A stretch of DNA of 64,000 nt from Blautia wexlerae DSM 19850 (GTDB lineage Bacteria > Bacillota > Clostridia > Lachnospirales > Lachnospiraceae): the NCBI RefSeq assembly GCF_025148125.1, contig NZ_CP102267.1, positions 3,420,501 through 3,484,500 on the forward strand, in the 5' to 3' direction. A program made the translations under genes and the position numbers. The notes under the pieces were generated by a model. That model was not told the origin of the DNA. It searched no databases and saw only the letters and a program-made list of their open reading frames with translations. Below are positions 41,766 to 50,203 of the stretch, piece after piece. Within the stretch, counting starts at the first letter, position 1. Each line of letters opens with the position of its first letter.

Positions 41766-43514
41766 TTAACCCTTTTTTCTATTTTGAGTTTTATCTTCAT
41801 ACATTCTGTGATCTGCCATAATGCGGATTTCATCGATCTTCTGGCTGTGTTCCGGATAAATGGCATAGCCACAGCTTGTATCCACGCTCAGCAGACGACC
41901 CTCTATGTTAAAAGGCCGGTCAATGACTCTTTTTATTCTTCTGACCATCATCTCACAGAATTCATCATTAATATTGCCCTCCTCAATGATCAGGGAAAAT
42001 TCATCTCCACCGATACGGAAAGCATAGTCTGTCTTCCTGATACATTTGCACAATCTCCGGGAAACCGCCTTCAGCAATCTGTCCCCCATGTCATGTCCAT
42101 AAGTGTCATTAACAGGCTTAAACCTGTCCAGATCCAGATAGAACATGGCAAATTTTTTGCGTAACTTTCCATTTCTTTTTAATCTTTCGGAAAGATAACG
42201 CTCATTATAAAGTCCTGTCAGTGCATCCGTATTTGCCAGCTTCTCAAGTTCATGCTTCTGCCCGATATCCTGAGCGATCAGCATTACTTTGGACAGTATA
42301 CTGCCTTTCCATTCCACAGGTATCACTGACATTACTTTATAAGAAGATCTGTCAAGAGTAGAATATTCAAAGGTATACAGATCATCCTCAGACATAATAA
42401 CTTTTCTCAGATGTTCCGGTGAAAGCAGATCATCCATCTGTATATTTATCTTTTCCGTAAGTACCACATACTCTCCGGACATACGCTGAAGAAGCTCCCT
42501 GTAATCACCTGTAGGATTATAATAAGACTCATTGTTCATCTCATAATATTCGTATATCCCGCTGTCCAGATCACAAACTGCAAAACGCTCTACAATCCTG
42601 GTTACTCCCTGAATAAGCTGGTCCATGGCGATGTTCTGCTTTAACATCGCTCTGCGTTCTTTTTCCGCATTTTTCGAATCCGTCACATCACGAAGAAAAA
42701 TCATGGCGTGTCTGACCTCTCCGTTCTCATCTGTATCTCCCTCCATCACTACATTCCGGATAATACGCAGCTCTCCGTCAAGCACTGCTTTGTATTCCTG
42801 ACTGAGTTCCCCGGTAATTTTTCTGAGTTCCTTCATAATATATTCCCGGTTGTAAATCTGCGCAACCGCCTCTTTACTCTCAGGACAGACATAATTATCA
42901 AGAAACATCTGTATCAGTTCATCCCATGTCCGGCTTTTGTTGGAAATTTCCTGAAGCGAGCCCTTTACTTTCATAGATTCAAATGTATTTTCCTGAAGAT
43001 CCACATAATATTCACACAGATTCATATCTGTAAAAGCCCGGTGAAAAACAGCTTCCCTTGCTTCCTGATTCCGGGCAAAGTGATCAGATCTGACAGATAA
43101 TACCCAGATTGGCCGTCCTTTATTATCCCTGGCATCTGCCTTCACAATCCTTACCGGTATTGATAAACCTTTACTGTCTGTCAGATACAAGGTGTGAGAA
43201 CCCTGTAAATCATGAAGTCCTGCCGGTGAAAATATATGCTTTTGCTCATTACAGACCACACTGAGCATAGATCCGTCTGATGCTTTCATAAATTCATCAA
43301 GGTCATCCCACCCCAAAAGTTGCAGAAAATAGTTACTTACACTCCAGATTGTCAGCTTCTCATCATAATAACCGGCGATTGTTCCCACAGGATCATTCTG
43401 TTTCAGTACATATTTAATAGCTTCCTGAACTGAAGGATTAATATCCGTATCTTCATTTGCGACATATATTTCAATCTTATTCATTTTGTTAAGCATACAC
43501 CTATGCTCTGACAT
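41766..43514 (-). CDS. PAS-containing diguanylate cyclase (GGDEF)
   Basis: 582 residues, no membrane helices. The N-terminal ~400 residues contain PAS-like segments (GTIAGYYDEKLTIWSVSNYF, LLGWDDLDEFM, and an F-rich PAS near 180-270 ending AMIFLRDVTDSK). A C-terminal GGDEF domain follows: LTGLYNERYLSERL, FYLDLDRFKPVNDTYGHDMG and YAFRIGGDEFSLIIEEG, with active-site residues intact. It synthesises c-di-GMP. A c-di-GMP-I riboswitch lies in its leader, so expression should respond to its own product. The ATG at 43514 has AAAGG 10-15 nt upstream; a second ATG at residue 11 is possible. Confidence 0.88.
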   Translation of the reverse strand: MSEHRCMLNKMNKIEIYVANEDTDINPSVQEAIKYVLKQNDPVGTIAGYYDEKLTIWSVSNYFLQLLGWDDLDEFMKASDGSMLSVVCNEQKHIFSPAGLHDLQGSHTLYLTDSKGLSIPVRIVKADARDNKGRPIWVLSVRSDHFARNQEAREAVFHRAFTDMNLCEYYVDLQENTFESMKVKGSLQEISNKSRTWDELIQMFLDNYVCPESKEAVAQIYNREYIMKELRKITGELSQEYKAVLDGELRIIRNVVMEGDTDENGEVRHAMIFLRDVTDSKNAEKERRAMLKQNIAMDQLIQGVTRIVERFAVCDLDSGIYEYYEMNNESYYNPTGDYRELLQRMSGEYVVLTEKINIQMDDLLSPEHLRKVIMSEDDLYTFEYSTLDRSSYKVMSVIPVEWKGSILSKVMLIAQDIGQKHELEKLANTDALTGLYNERYLSERLKRNGKLRKKFAMFYLDLDRFKPVNDTYGHDMGDRLLKAVSRRLCKCIRKTDYAFRIGGDEFSLIIEEGNINDEFCEMMVRRIKRVIDRPFNIEGRLLSVDTSCGYAIYPEHSQKIDEIRIMADHRMYEDKTQNRKKG

Positions 43515-43535
43515 GATATTCTCAACCTTTCTTTA

Positions 43536-43584
43536 AAATAAAAGAGAATAATGCCCGCTACAATACAACAAGACATTACTCTCT
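43536..43584 (-). terminator. Expression platform of the c-di-GMP riboswitch
   Basis: On the reverse strand AGAGAGTAATGTC pairs with GGGCATTATTCTCT, followed by TTTTATTTT, just downstream of the aptamer and 20 bp before the start codon region. The terminator's 5' arm begins about 6 nt after the aptamer's last helix, which is close enough to compete with it. Confidence 0.75.
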
Positions 43585-43589
43585 GTATA

Positions 43590-43655
43590 AATGCAACTGG
43601 CTGCCATTTTACAGGCCCTTTAGCTTTGCGCCGCAGCCTTTCGACTGTTTTGCCG
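43590..43655 (-). ncRNA. c-di-GMP-I (GEMM-I) riboswitch aptamer
   Basis: The reverse strand reads CGGCAAAACAGTCGAAAGGC, TGCGGCGCAAAGCTAAAGGG, CCTGTAAAATGGCAGCCAGT and TGC. This matches the GEMM-I pattern: a helix capped by a GAAA tetraloop (CAGTC-GAAA-GGCTG), the conserved GCGCAAAGC, GGGCCT..AAA, the tetraloop receptor in ATGGCAGCC and the closing GCAA/TTGC helix. It lies in the leader of a PAS-GGDEF gene and is followed by an intrinsic terminator, so it probably regulates transcription. Confidence 0.9.
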
Positions 43656-43660
43656 ATACT

Positions 43661-43751
43661 GTATCTGTGGAATTATACAGTTACCTGGTGTGCCAACAAG
43701 TTGATTTCTCGAAGAATCAACTTGTCGGCACACTGGTTGATTCACAGATAC
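43661..43751. repeat. Long hairpin overlapping the riboswitch promoter
   Basis: GTATCTGTGGAA and TTCACAGATAC are inverted ends, and the centre CAAGTTGATTTCT-CG-AGAATCAACTTG is nearly perfect. On the reverse strand TTGTTG (43694-43699), 16 bp and TATAAT (43672-43677) give the probable promoter of the riboswitch transcript, so the -35 box is inside the hairpin arm. It could be a repeat element or a large operator. Confidence 0.6.
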
Positions 43752-43821
43752 ATTATATATATTATATTTTCAATCTCTTATTACTGTTTACCATTAATAT
43801 TTCCTGCACCGATGTTTATTT

Positions 43822-43848
43822 GTTACTGTTTATTCCGTTCTCAGTAAC
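43822..43848. repeat. Repeat family 1, short copy D
   Basis: GTTACTGTTTATTCCG followed by TTCTCAGTAAC, a 27-nt palindromic end-type motif of the family seen at 17662 and 48676. The rest of 43849-44092 is A/T-rich and shows no gene. Confidence 0.6.
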
Positions 43849-44092
43849 ATTTATATGCTTTGTAAATCCAAATAACAACTTGCCTCTTTCAATTGTCAGG
43901 TCAGTTAAACACTAATTGCAATATATTATTTGCATATCCCCTGAATAATGTCAACTGCTATTTTCCTTATTTCACAAAATTTATTCCAGATTGCAAACGA
44001 CATACATTACATTTGTCATAATTAATCCTCTGAAATATTAAGACAGGTCCGTATTTTACGGGATAACGACCAACTATAATAACTCCATACAA

Positions 44093-44139
44093 AAACAGAT
44101 CCAATATCTTATAATCAAAGATACAGGACCTGTTTTTAT
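44093..44139. terminator. Terminator after mgtE
   Basis: AAAAACAG and CTGTTTTT are inverted around a partly paired loop with GGTCC/GGATC, 11 bp past the mgtE stop codon. Confidence 0.65.
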
Positions 44140-44149
44140 TATCTGAAAT

Positions 44150-45544
44150 TCAGCCTGCAAGATTCAGCATTTTTAATAAGAACAGCCAGCTCAGGCCATA
44201 ATAGGTAATTACTGCAACAAGGTCATTCACTGTTGTGATCAGCGGACCTGATGCTACTGCCGGGTCAATATTAATCTTCTTAAAGAACAATGGAATACAG
44301 GTGCCTACTGCACTGGAGATCAACATAGCCAGCAACAGTGCCACACCGATACATCCGGATACTGCATAGGAAAACAAAAGTGTTTTTCCTTTAAACAGAT
44401 AAATATACAATCCAATCAGCGCAAAAGACAGAATTCCAAGAAGTCCGCCATTACACAGACCAATTCTCATTTCCTTCCACACAAGTTCCAGTTTCTGCTT
44501 ACCTGTCAGAGATTCATCCATCAGCACACGAATCGTCACAGCCAGAGACTGGGTACCCACATTACCTGCCATATCAAGGATCAAAGACTGGAAGCACATA
44601 ATAATCGGAAGTGCAGTTACTACTTTTTCAAAAATTCCTACTACAGAGGAAACAACCATACCAAGTCCCAGAAGAATGATCAGCCATGGCATACGTTTCT
44701 TCATGCTCTCCTTCAATGGCTCTTTCAAATCCTCTTCTGCAGTCAGACCGGCCAGCTTCGCATAGTCATCACCCATCTCATCATCAACCAGGTCAATGAT
44801 ACTGGCAGATGTGATAACACCCAGAAGCTGATTATCGTTGTCAAGAACCGGAATAGAATCCTCAGAATAATCTTTCAGTTCTTCGATACAGTCATCAATA
44901 TTCTCTTCCGCATATACATATGGATAGGAAGTCACCACCAGATTCTCAAGCAGATCATCCCGTCTGGCAATGATCAGTTCTTTCAGATTAATGGCCCCAT
45001 AAAATTTCTGCTGCTCTGTCACTACAAAAATAGTGGAGATATTGTCATTTTTTGCAGCCTGTTCGATCAGACTGCTCATTGCCTGCTTAACTGTCAGTTT
45101 ATCTGTGATCACAATATAATTTGTTGTCATGCGGCTTCCGATCTCATCCTCATCAAAGGATGCGATCATCTCCACATCACGTCGAACCTCAGGTTCAAGC
45201 AGATCGATCAGTATTTTTTTCTTTGTTTTTTCAACTTTGTTTAATACATCTGCAAGAGCATCTGTTTCCATTCTGGATAAAATGGCTGCTGCTTTTCTCA
45301 CATCCATTTCATTCAGATACTCTGCTGCATTCTCCTCATCTGTATATTCAAAAATATCAGAGAGCATATCTGTATCCAGGATACGGTACAGCTTGCACCG
45401 CTCCTGTACAGTCAGTTTCGGCATTACATCTGCCAGATCATTCTCATGATAATCCTGCAGCCTTCCTCCCATAACGGCTGGAGAGGTGTTGCTGCGGATG
45501 ATCTTCAGAATTTCTTTGGAATAATCCTGTACTCTTTTCTCCAT
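44150..45544 (-). CDS. mgtE: Magnesium transporter MgtE
   Basis: 464 residues from the ATG at 45544, which has GGAGG upstream; eleven extra in-frame codons lack a site. An N-terminal MgtE_N superhelix (LADVMPKLTVQERCKLYRIL ... FEYTDEENAAEYLNEM) is followed by two CBS domains (GSRMTTNYIVITDKLTVKQA and the second ending GVITSASIIDLVDDEMGDDY), then five membrane helices, including GNVGTQSLAVTIRVLMDE, the Mg2+ pathway helix. It is a homodimeric Mg2+ channel gated by cytosolic Mg2+. No M-box riboswitch could be found in its leader. The length is normal for the family. Confidence 0.92.
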   Translation of the reverse strand: MEKRVQDYSKEILKIIRSNTSPAVMGGRLQDYHENDLADVMPKLTVQERCKLYRILDTDMLSDIFEYTDEENAAEYLNEMDVRKAAAILSRMETDALADVLNKVEKTKKKILIDLLEPEVRRDVEMIASFDEDEIGSRMTTNYIVITDKLTVKQAMSSLIEQAAKNDNISTIFVVTEQQKFYGAINLKELIIARRDDLLENLVVTSYPYVYAEENIDDCIEELKDYSEDSIPVLDNDNQLLGVITSASIIDLVDDEMGDDYAKLAGLTAEEDLKEPLKESMKKRMPWLIILLGLGMVVSSVVGIFEKVVTALPIIMCFQSLILDMAGNVGTQSLAVTIRVLMDESLTGKQKLELVWKEMRIGLCNGGLLGILSFALIGLYIYLFKGKTLLFSYAVSGCIGVALLLAMLISSAVGTCIPLFFKKINIDPAVASGPLITTVNDLVAVITYYGLSWLFLLKMLNLAG

Positions 45545-45616
45545 TCTTTCATCCTCCGTTTTTTTGCATAAAAGCACACCAAAAGAAAGCAGTCTGTTAT
45601 TTATTACATTTTACTG

Positions 45617-45767
45617 CTATTTCTTCCATACTTTTTCCAGCACAATAAACCGCAGGGTATCAAACCATAACCTGCTATTCATCCACTGTCCGTAACTGTC
45701 CGGCATCTTCGCCGGATCATTACTGCTCAATATGTAATTGCATGATTCGGGGGAATTTCATAAATAC
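45617..45767 (-). pseudogene. Coding remnant of unknown family
   Basis: The reverse strand has an open stretch of about 50 codons, ESCNYILSSNDPAKMPDSYG, QWMNSRLWFDTLRFIVLEKV and WKK, ending in TAG, with a stop just upstream and no start. The composition (balanced charges, Trp, Tyr) looks like real protein, but I do not recognise the family. It lies directly before mgtE. The rest of 45768-46302 shows no gene; GTTAATGTTAAC at 46177-46188 and TATAAT at 46224-46229 may belong to the sda promoter. Confidence 0.3.
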
Positions 45768-46302
45768 AGGATAAGAAATGAAAAAGACATCCGATCTTCC
45801 ACATACAGAAACTGTCAGATCACAGACAGTAAAAAACTTCTATTTTATATGCATACATGGAAAATCCTGAAAATATATGACTACAGCAGAACAAAAACGG
45901 CTGCTATACTCATATACTCTTTTTAATTCAGATCCTGTGCTACTACTTCGCCCATGAGAATCGCAATTATCCATTCTGTTCCACCTGCCTTTTCTTTAAA
46001 ATTTACGATTTCGGATATCAGACCCTGTTTTCGGGAATCTGATTTCTAACAGCAAATTTTATGCTGTTCCCTATTTTGAAACAGCATTTTTAAAATTATT
46101 TTCAATTTGCACAGTTATTGTAACCGCCCAGTAGAGAAAAAGCAACCCTGTTTTCTCATTTTTTACATTAATTTTTGTTAATGTTAACGATAAGTTTGCT
46201 TCTTTTATTCCTAAATGATAGAATATAATTAGAAATTTGCAAATAATAAGATTATTGCCATAAACATGCAAGACTATAATTGATATTCACAGGAGAAAAA
46301 AT

Positions 46303-46971
46303 ATGTCATTTATCAGCGTATTTGATGTTATGGGGCCGAACATGATCGGTCCTTCAAGTTCACATACCGCAGGTGCGGCGCGTATTTCCTATCTTGCCCA
46401 GAAAATGATCGAAGGCCCGTTAAAGAGAGCCGACTTCATCCTGTACGGCTCTTTTGCCAAAACTTACCATGGTCACGGTACTGACCGAGCTCTGCTGGGC
46501 GGTATTATGGGATTCTCTACCGATGATATGCGCATCCGAAATTCTTTTGATATTGCTCATGAAAAAGGTCTGAAATTCTCTTTCACTCCAAATGAGCAGG
46601 AAACAGATATTCATCCGAACACCGTAGATATCTGCATGGAAAATGAAAAAGGCCAGAAAATGACCGTACGCGGCGAATCCCTTGGAGGAGGCAAGGTCCG
46701 TATTGTAGATATCAATCACGTACAGGTAGACTTTACAGGCGAGTACAGTGCAGTGATCGTGATTCATCAGGACACTCCCGGCGTTGTGGCCTATATTACC
46801 AAATGCCTGAGTGACCGCAATATCAATATTGCATTTATGCGTCTGTTCCGTGAAAGCAAGGGAGAGATTGCTTATACAATCGTAGAATCTGACGGCAAAC
46901 TTCCTGAGAATATCGTTCCTGCGATTCGCGAGAACCCGAATATTCATGAAGTTATGATCGTACAGATGTAA
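46303..46971 (+). CDS. sdaAB: L-serine dehydratase, iron-sulfur dependent, beta subunit
   Basis: 222 residues. The start MSFISVFDVMGPNMIGPSSS, HTAGAARISYLA is the family signature, and YGSFAKTYHGHGTDRALLGG follows. The last ~75 residues form an ACT domain (VIHQDTPGVVAYITKCLSDR), the usual serine-binding regulator. AGGAG precedes the ATG. It works with the alpha chain encoded 19 bp downstream to convert L-serine to pyruvate and ammonia. Confidence 0.95.
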   Translation: MSFISVFDVMGPNMIGPSSSHTAGAARISYLAQKMIEGPLKRADFILYGSFAKTYHGHGTDRALLGGIMGFSTDDMRIRNSFDIAHEKGLKFSFTPNEQETDIHPNTVDICMENEKGQKMTVRGESLGGGKVRIVDINHVQVDFTGEYSAVIVIHQDTPGVVAYITKCLSDRNINIAFMRLFRESKGEIAYTIVESDGKLPENIVPAIRENPNIHEVMIVQM

Positions 46972-46990
46972 AGAAAGGAGGATTTTTATC

Positions 46991-47860
46991 ATGGATTTTA
47001 AAAATGCAAATGAACTCTTAGCACTCTGTGAAGAAAAAAATCTTCCTATCTCAGAGATTATGCGTATCCGTGAGATTGAGCTTGGCGAAACAGCCTCTGA
47101 GATTGTAAATAAAAAAATGACACGAGTACTGGGAATTATGAAAGATGCTGCTTTCTCACCAATCAGACAGCCGGTAAAATCTATGGGCGGTCTGATCGGC
47201 GGCGAAGCCAGAAAGCTGAGTCTCCACGCGCAGGAGAAAAAAGGTCTCTGCGGAAATCTGCTTCAGAAGGCAATTACTTATGCTATGGCTACACTGGAAA
47301 CGAATGCCTCCATGGGGCTGATCGTGGCCTCTCCTACTGCCGGTTCTGCCGGAATCGTACCGGGGCTGATGCTGGCAATGCAGGAACATTATCAATTCTC
47401 TGATGAAGAGATTATACGGGCATTATTTAACGCAAGTGCCATTGGTTATCTGGCAATGCGAAATGCAACTGTTGCAGGTGCGGTAGGCGGATGCCAGGCC
47501 GAGGTAGGGGTTGCATCTGCAATGGCTGCATCTGCTGCTGTAGAGCTGATGGGAGGTTCACCGAAAGAATGTACTTTTGCTGCATCTACTGTTCTTATGA
47601 ACATGCTTGGTCTGGTATGCGATCCGGTCGGCGGTCTGGTAGAATATCCATGTCAGAACAGAAATGCTGCAGGTGTGGCAAACGCTATAATTGCCGCAGA
47701 AATGGCTCTCGCAGGAATCCCGCAGTTGATTCCTCTGGACGAAATGATCCAGACGATGTTTACCGTGGGCAAAAAGCTTCCTGCAGAACTGCGTGAAACT
47801 GCTATGGGAGGATGCGCTACTACGCCATCTGCATGTAAAGCATGCCATATATGCAGTTAA
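46991..47860 (+). CDS. sdaAA: L-serine dehydratase, iron-sulfur dependent, alpha subunit
   Basis: 289 residues. It carries GLIGGEARKLSLHAQ, TNASMGLIVASPTAGSAGIV, AVGGCQAEVGVASAMAAS, LGLVCDPVGGLVEYPCQNRN and the C-terminal TAMGGCATTPSACKACHICS. The Cys residues in these segments ligate the [4Fe-4S] cluster that polarises the serine hydroxyl. The enzyme is oxygen-labile, consistent with an anaerobe. AAAGGAGG precedes the start. A terminator follows 14 bp after the stop. Confidence 0.95.
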   Translation: MDFKNANELLALCEEKNLPISEIMRIREIELGETASEIVNKKMTRVLGIMKDAAFSPIRQPVKSMGGLIGGEARKLSLHAQEKKGLCGNLLQKAITYAMATLETNASMGLIVASPTAGSAGIVPGLMLAMQEHYQFSDEEIIRALFNASAIGYLAMRNATVAGAVGGCQAEVGVASAMAASAAVELMGGSPKECTFAASTVLMNMLGLVCDPVGGLVEYPCQNRNAAGVANAIIAAEMALAGIPQLIPLDEMIQTMFTVGKKLPAELRETAMGGCATTPSACKACHICS

Positions 47861-47873
47861 CAGGCTGACAAAT

Positions 47874-47938
47874 AAAAAAACTGTCTCTGTAATGCACCTA
47901 TTTTCTACGTATAATGTGCATATACAGGACAGTTTTTT
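47874..47938. terminator. Terminator between sdaAA and the YczE-like gene
   Basis: AAAAAAACTGTC...TGT and ACA..GACAGTTTTTT form a long stem with T runs on both sides. It lies between convergent genes and can serve both. Confidence 0.85.
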
Positions 47939-47939
47939 A

Positions 47940-48575
47940 TTATTTTTCCAGCTTTGCCAGCACTTTTGATGTAAAATGTGTATCGAAAAACTGAACAAAA
48001 GGTCCGAATCCAAATGCACTGACCAGTGTTCCCAGTCCGACGATTCCCCCTGCAAGCCAACACACCAGTGCACTGATCGCATCATTAGATACTCTGCACC
48101 AGAAATACGGAATTTTCGGCCATTTCTCTGTCATGATCAGAGAAATACTGTCATATGGTGCAACTCCCTGTTTCGGAAGCTGGTACATGGAAATTCCAAG
48201 GCTTGTTATGATAACTCCAATAAATACGGTAACCACCTGCATTGCCATCTGATCCGGTGCATCGATCACAGATGTGATCAGGTTATAGAAAAATGTAACA
48301 AAATATCCAAGGAATAACGCATTTATGATCGTTCCCAATCCGATAAGCTTTCTTCCCCAGATAATTTCTATTACAAAAAATCCCAGATTCAGAAGAATTA
48401 AAAAACGGGCATATTCAATTCCCACACATTCTGCCAGTGCCATTACCATTCCGCTGAAAGGGTCATTTCCAAGTCCGGAAAGTTTAAATATCGCAATTCC
48501 CAAACCAAGGATCACATTTCCAATCAACATTACGACCACATACTTCCAGTTTATTTTTCTGATCCATTCACTCAT
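47940..48575 (-). CDS. YczE/YitT-family membrane protein
   Basis: 211 residues from the ATG at 48575, preceded by ACGGAGG; twelve additional in-frame codons have no site. Five or six membrane helices: YVVVMLIGNVILGLGIAIFK, then LSGLGNDPFSGMVMALAE, a family motif, NLGFFVIEIIWGRKLIGLGT and MQVVTVFIGVIITSLGISMY, then QLPKQGVAPYDSISLIMTEK. Family members (YczE, YitT) have no settled transport function. It converges on the serine dehydratase operon. Confidence 0.85.
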   Translation of the reverse strand: MSEWIRKINWKYVVVMLIGNVILGLGIAIFKLSGLGNDPFSGMVMALAECVGIEYARFLILLNLGFFVIEIIWGRKLIGLGTIINALFLGYFVTFFYNLITSVIDAPDQMAMQVVTVFIGVIITSLGISMYQLPKQGVAPYDSISLIMTEKWPKIPYFWCRVSNDAISALVCWLAGGIVGLGTLVSAFGFGPFVQFFDTHFTSKVLAKLEK

Positions 48576-48675
48576 CTTTTTTTCCTCCGTAAAATTAACT
48601 CTTTCTATCATATCAGACAGTAAAATACTTTACAATATTCTTTCTGTAAATTGTTTTCCACTATTTTAAAACTAC

Positions 48676-48818
48676 GTTACTGTTCACTCCGTTCACAGTA
48701 ATGTACCCAAAATTCATTCCAGATTGCCTGCGGCAATGGAATTTTGGCTTGTATGTCTTGTGATTTTGGCATATTCATGCCAAAACACCTCGCGGGATAG
48801 TGGTATGTGAACAGTTAC
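48676..48818. repeat. 143-bp palindromic element, family 1 copy B
   Basis: It begins GTTACTGTTCAC and ends GTGAACAGTTAC. Its sequence is the reverse complement of the element at 17662-17770 over almost the whole length, plus about 35 nt that form their own hairpin (TTTTGGCATATT then CATGCCAAAA). It ends 9 bp before the promoter of the EIIC_2 gene. Confidence 0.88.
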
Positions 48819-48826
48819 AAAACTAC

Positions 48827-48885
48827 TTGATTTACTCCGTGAATGTGACTATAATGAGAAAAACGTATATAGGTGTATATACACC
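48827..48885 (+). promoter_or_regulatory. Promoter with palindromic operator for the EIIC_2 gene
   Basis: TTGATT (48827-48832), 17 bp and TATAAT (48850-48855) form a good promoter. Just downstream, GGTGTATATACACC (48872-48885) is a perfect 14-bp palindrome around the transcription start, a place where a bound repressor would block initiation. Confidence 0.75.
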
Positions 48886-48922
48886 CTTCTATACATAATA
48901 AAAACAGGAGAAAATATAATCT

Positions 48923-50014
48923 ATGGAAAAGTTAAAAGCATTTCTCAGACGTAAAGACATCGAAATCTCCATAAAACGTTATGGAATCGATGCCCTTGGT
49001 GCCATGGCGCAGGGTCTTTTCTGCTCCCTGCTGATTGGCACGATCATCAACACACTTGGAACACAGTTTCATATTTCATTTCTGACCACTGCTGTGGCAA
49101 CTGTAAACGACACACAGTATACCGTAGGCTCTCTGGCATCTGCCATGAGCGGTCCTGCCATGGCTGTCGCCATCGGCTATGCGCTGCATTGTCCGCCGTT
49201 GGTGTTGTTCTCACTGATCACTGTTGGCTTTGCATCTAACGCATTAGGCGGTGCAGGCGGACCACTGGCTGTATTATTTGTTGCCATCTTCGCTTCCGAA
49301 ATCGGAAAAGCAGTATCTAAGGAAACCAAAATTGATATTCTGGTCACTCCACTTGTCACGATCGGTGTAGGTGTTGCCCTGTCCGCATGGTGGGCTCCGG
49401 CACTTGGAAGTGCAGCAATGAAAGTGGGAAATATTATTATGTGGGCAACCAACCTGCAACCGTTCCTGATGGGAATCCTTGTTTCTGTATTCGTGGGTAT
49501 TGCACTGACACTTCCTATCTCATCTGCCGCCATCTGTGCTGCGCTTGGCCTTACCGGACTTGCCGGAGGAGCTGCTGTTGCAGGATGCTGCGCACAGATG
49601 GTAGGTTTCGCAGTAATGTCCTTCCGTGAGAACAAATGGGGCGGACTTGTTTCTCAGGGAATCGGAACATCCATGCTCCAGATGGGAAATATCGTAAAAA
49701 ATCCACGCATCTGGATTGCACCGATCCTTACTTCTGCCATCACCGGACCTCTTGCAACCTGTCTGTTCAAACTTCAGATGAACGGTACTCCGGTTTCTTC
49801 CGGTATGGGTACCTGCGGTTTCGTAGGACAGATTGGTGTCTACACCGGATGGATGAATGATATTGCCGCAGGAACAAAAACAGCTGTCACAGGCTGGGAC
49901 TGGGCCGGACTTTTGCTGATTTCCTTTATCCTGCCTGCAATCCTGTGTCCGCTCATCAACATGTTTATCCGTAAGCTTGGATGGGTGAAAGACGGGGATA
50001 TGACACTTTCATAA
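48923..50014 (+). CDS. PTS EIIC_2-family (PF13303-like) membrane protein
   Basis: 363 residues, highly hydrophobic, with about nine helices and many Gly-Ala pairs: YGIDALGAMAQGLFCSLLIG, GSLASAMSGPAMAVAIGYAL, GFASNALGGAGGPLAVLFVA, NKWGGLVSQGIGTSMLQMGN and SGMGTCGFVGQIGVYTGWMN. These match the EIIC_2 group, which is encoded without EIIA/EIIB partners and whose substrate is unknown. AGGAG precedes the ATG. It is monocistronic, with its own promoter, operator and terminator. Confidence 0.85.
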   Translation: MEKLKAFLRRKDIEISIKRYGIDALGAMAQGLFCSLLIGTIINTLGTQFHISFLTTAVATVNDTQYTVGSLASAMSGPAMAVAIGYALHCPPLVLFSLITVGFASNALGGAGGPLAVLFVAIFASEIGKAVSKETKIDILVTPLVTIGVGVALSAWWAPALGSAAMKVGNIIMWATNLQPFLMGILVSVFVGIALTLPISSAAICAALGLTGLAGGAAVAGCCAQMVGFAVMSFRENKWGGLVSQGIGTSMLQMGNIVKNPRIWIAPILTSAITGPLATCLFKLQMNGTPVSSGMGTCGFVGQIGVYTGWMNDIAAGTKTAVTGWDWAGLLLISFILPAILCPLINMFIRKLGWVKDGDMTLS

Positions 50015-50015
50015 G

Positions 50016-50105
50016 CAAAAACAGCTGCGTTACCTGTCAATTGAAACTGTTACTTGATAAAAATTTCAGCTAACAGTTTCAATGGTAACACAGCTGCTTT
50101 TTATT
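50016..50105 (+). terminator. Long composite terminator
   Basis: AAACAGCTGCGTTACC pairs with GGTAACACAGCTG, and the inner TTGAAACTGTTA pairs with TAACAGTTTCAA; a run CTTTTTATTTTT follows. The stem is about 28 bp in two blocks. Confidence 0.85.
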
Positions 50106-50203
50106 TTTCCACTTCCGTATATTGATTTCCCTGAGGATCACTCAAATTGTCATCCACATAAATTTTTCATCCCTTTGGAAATCGCCTTTCAGTGATAAGA
50201 TTT

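Noticed and set aside
45545..45740. M-box magnesium riboswitch before mgtE
   Set aside because: The leader does not contain the conserved M-box helices. Part of it reads as a coding remnant instead.
46420..46992. A 190-codon reverse ORF over sdaAB
   Set aside because: It is the antisense shadow of the well-supported serine dehydratase gene and has no features of its own.
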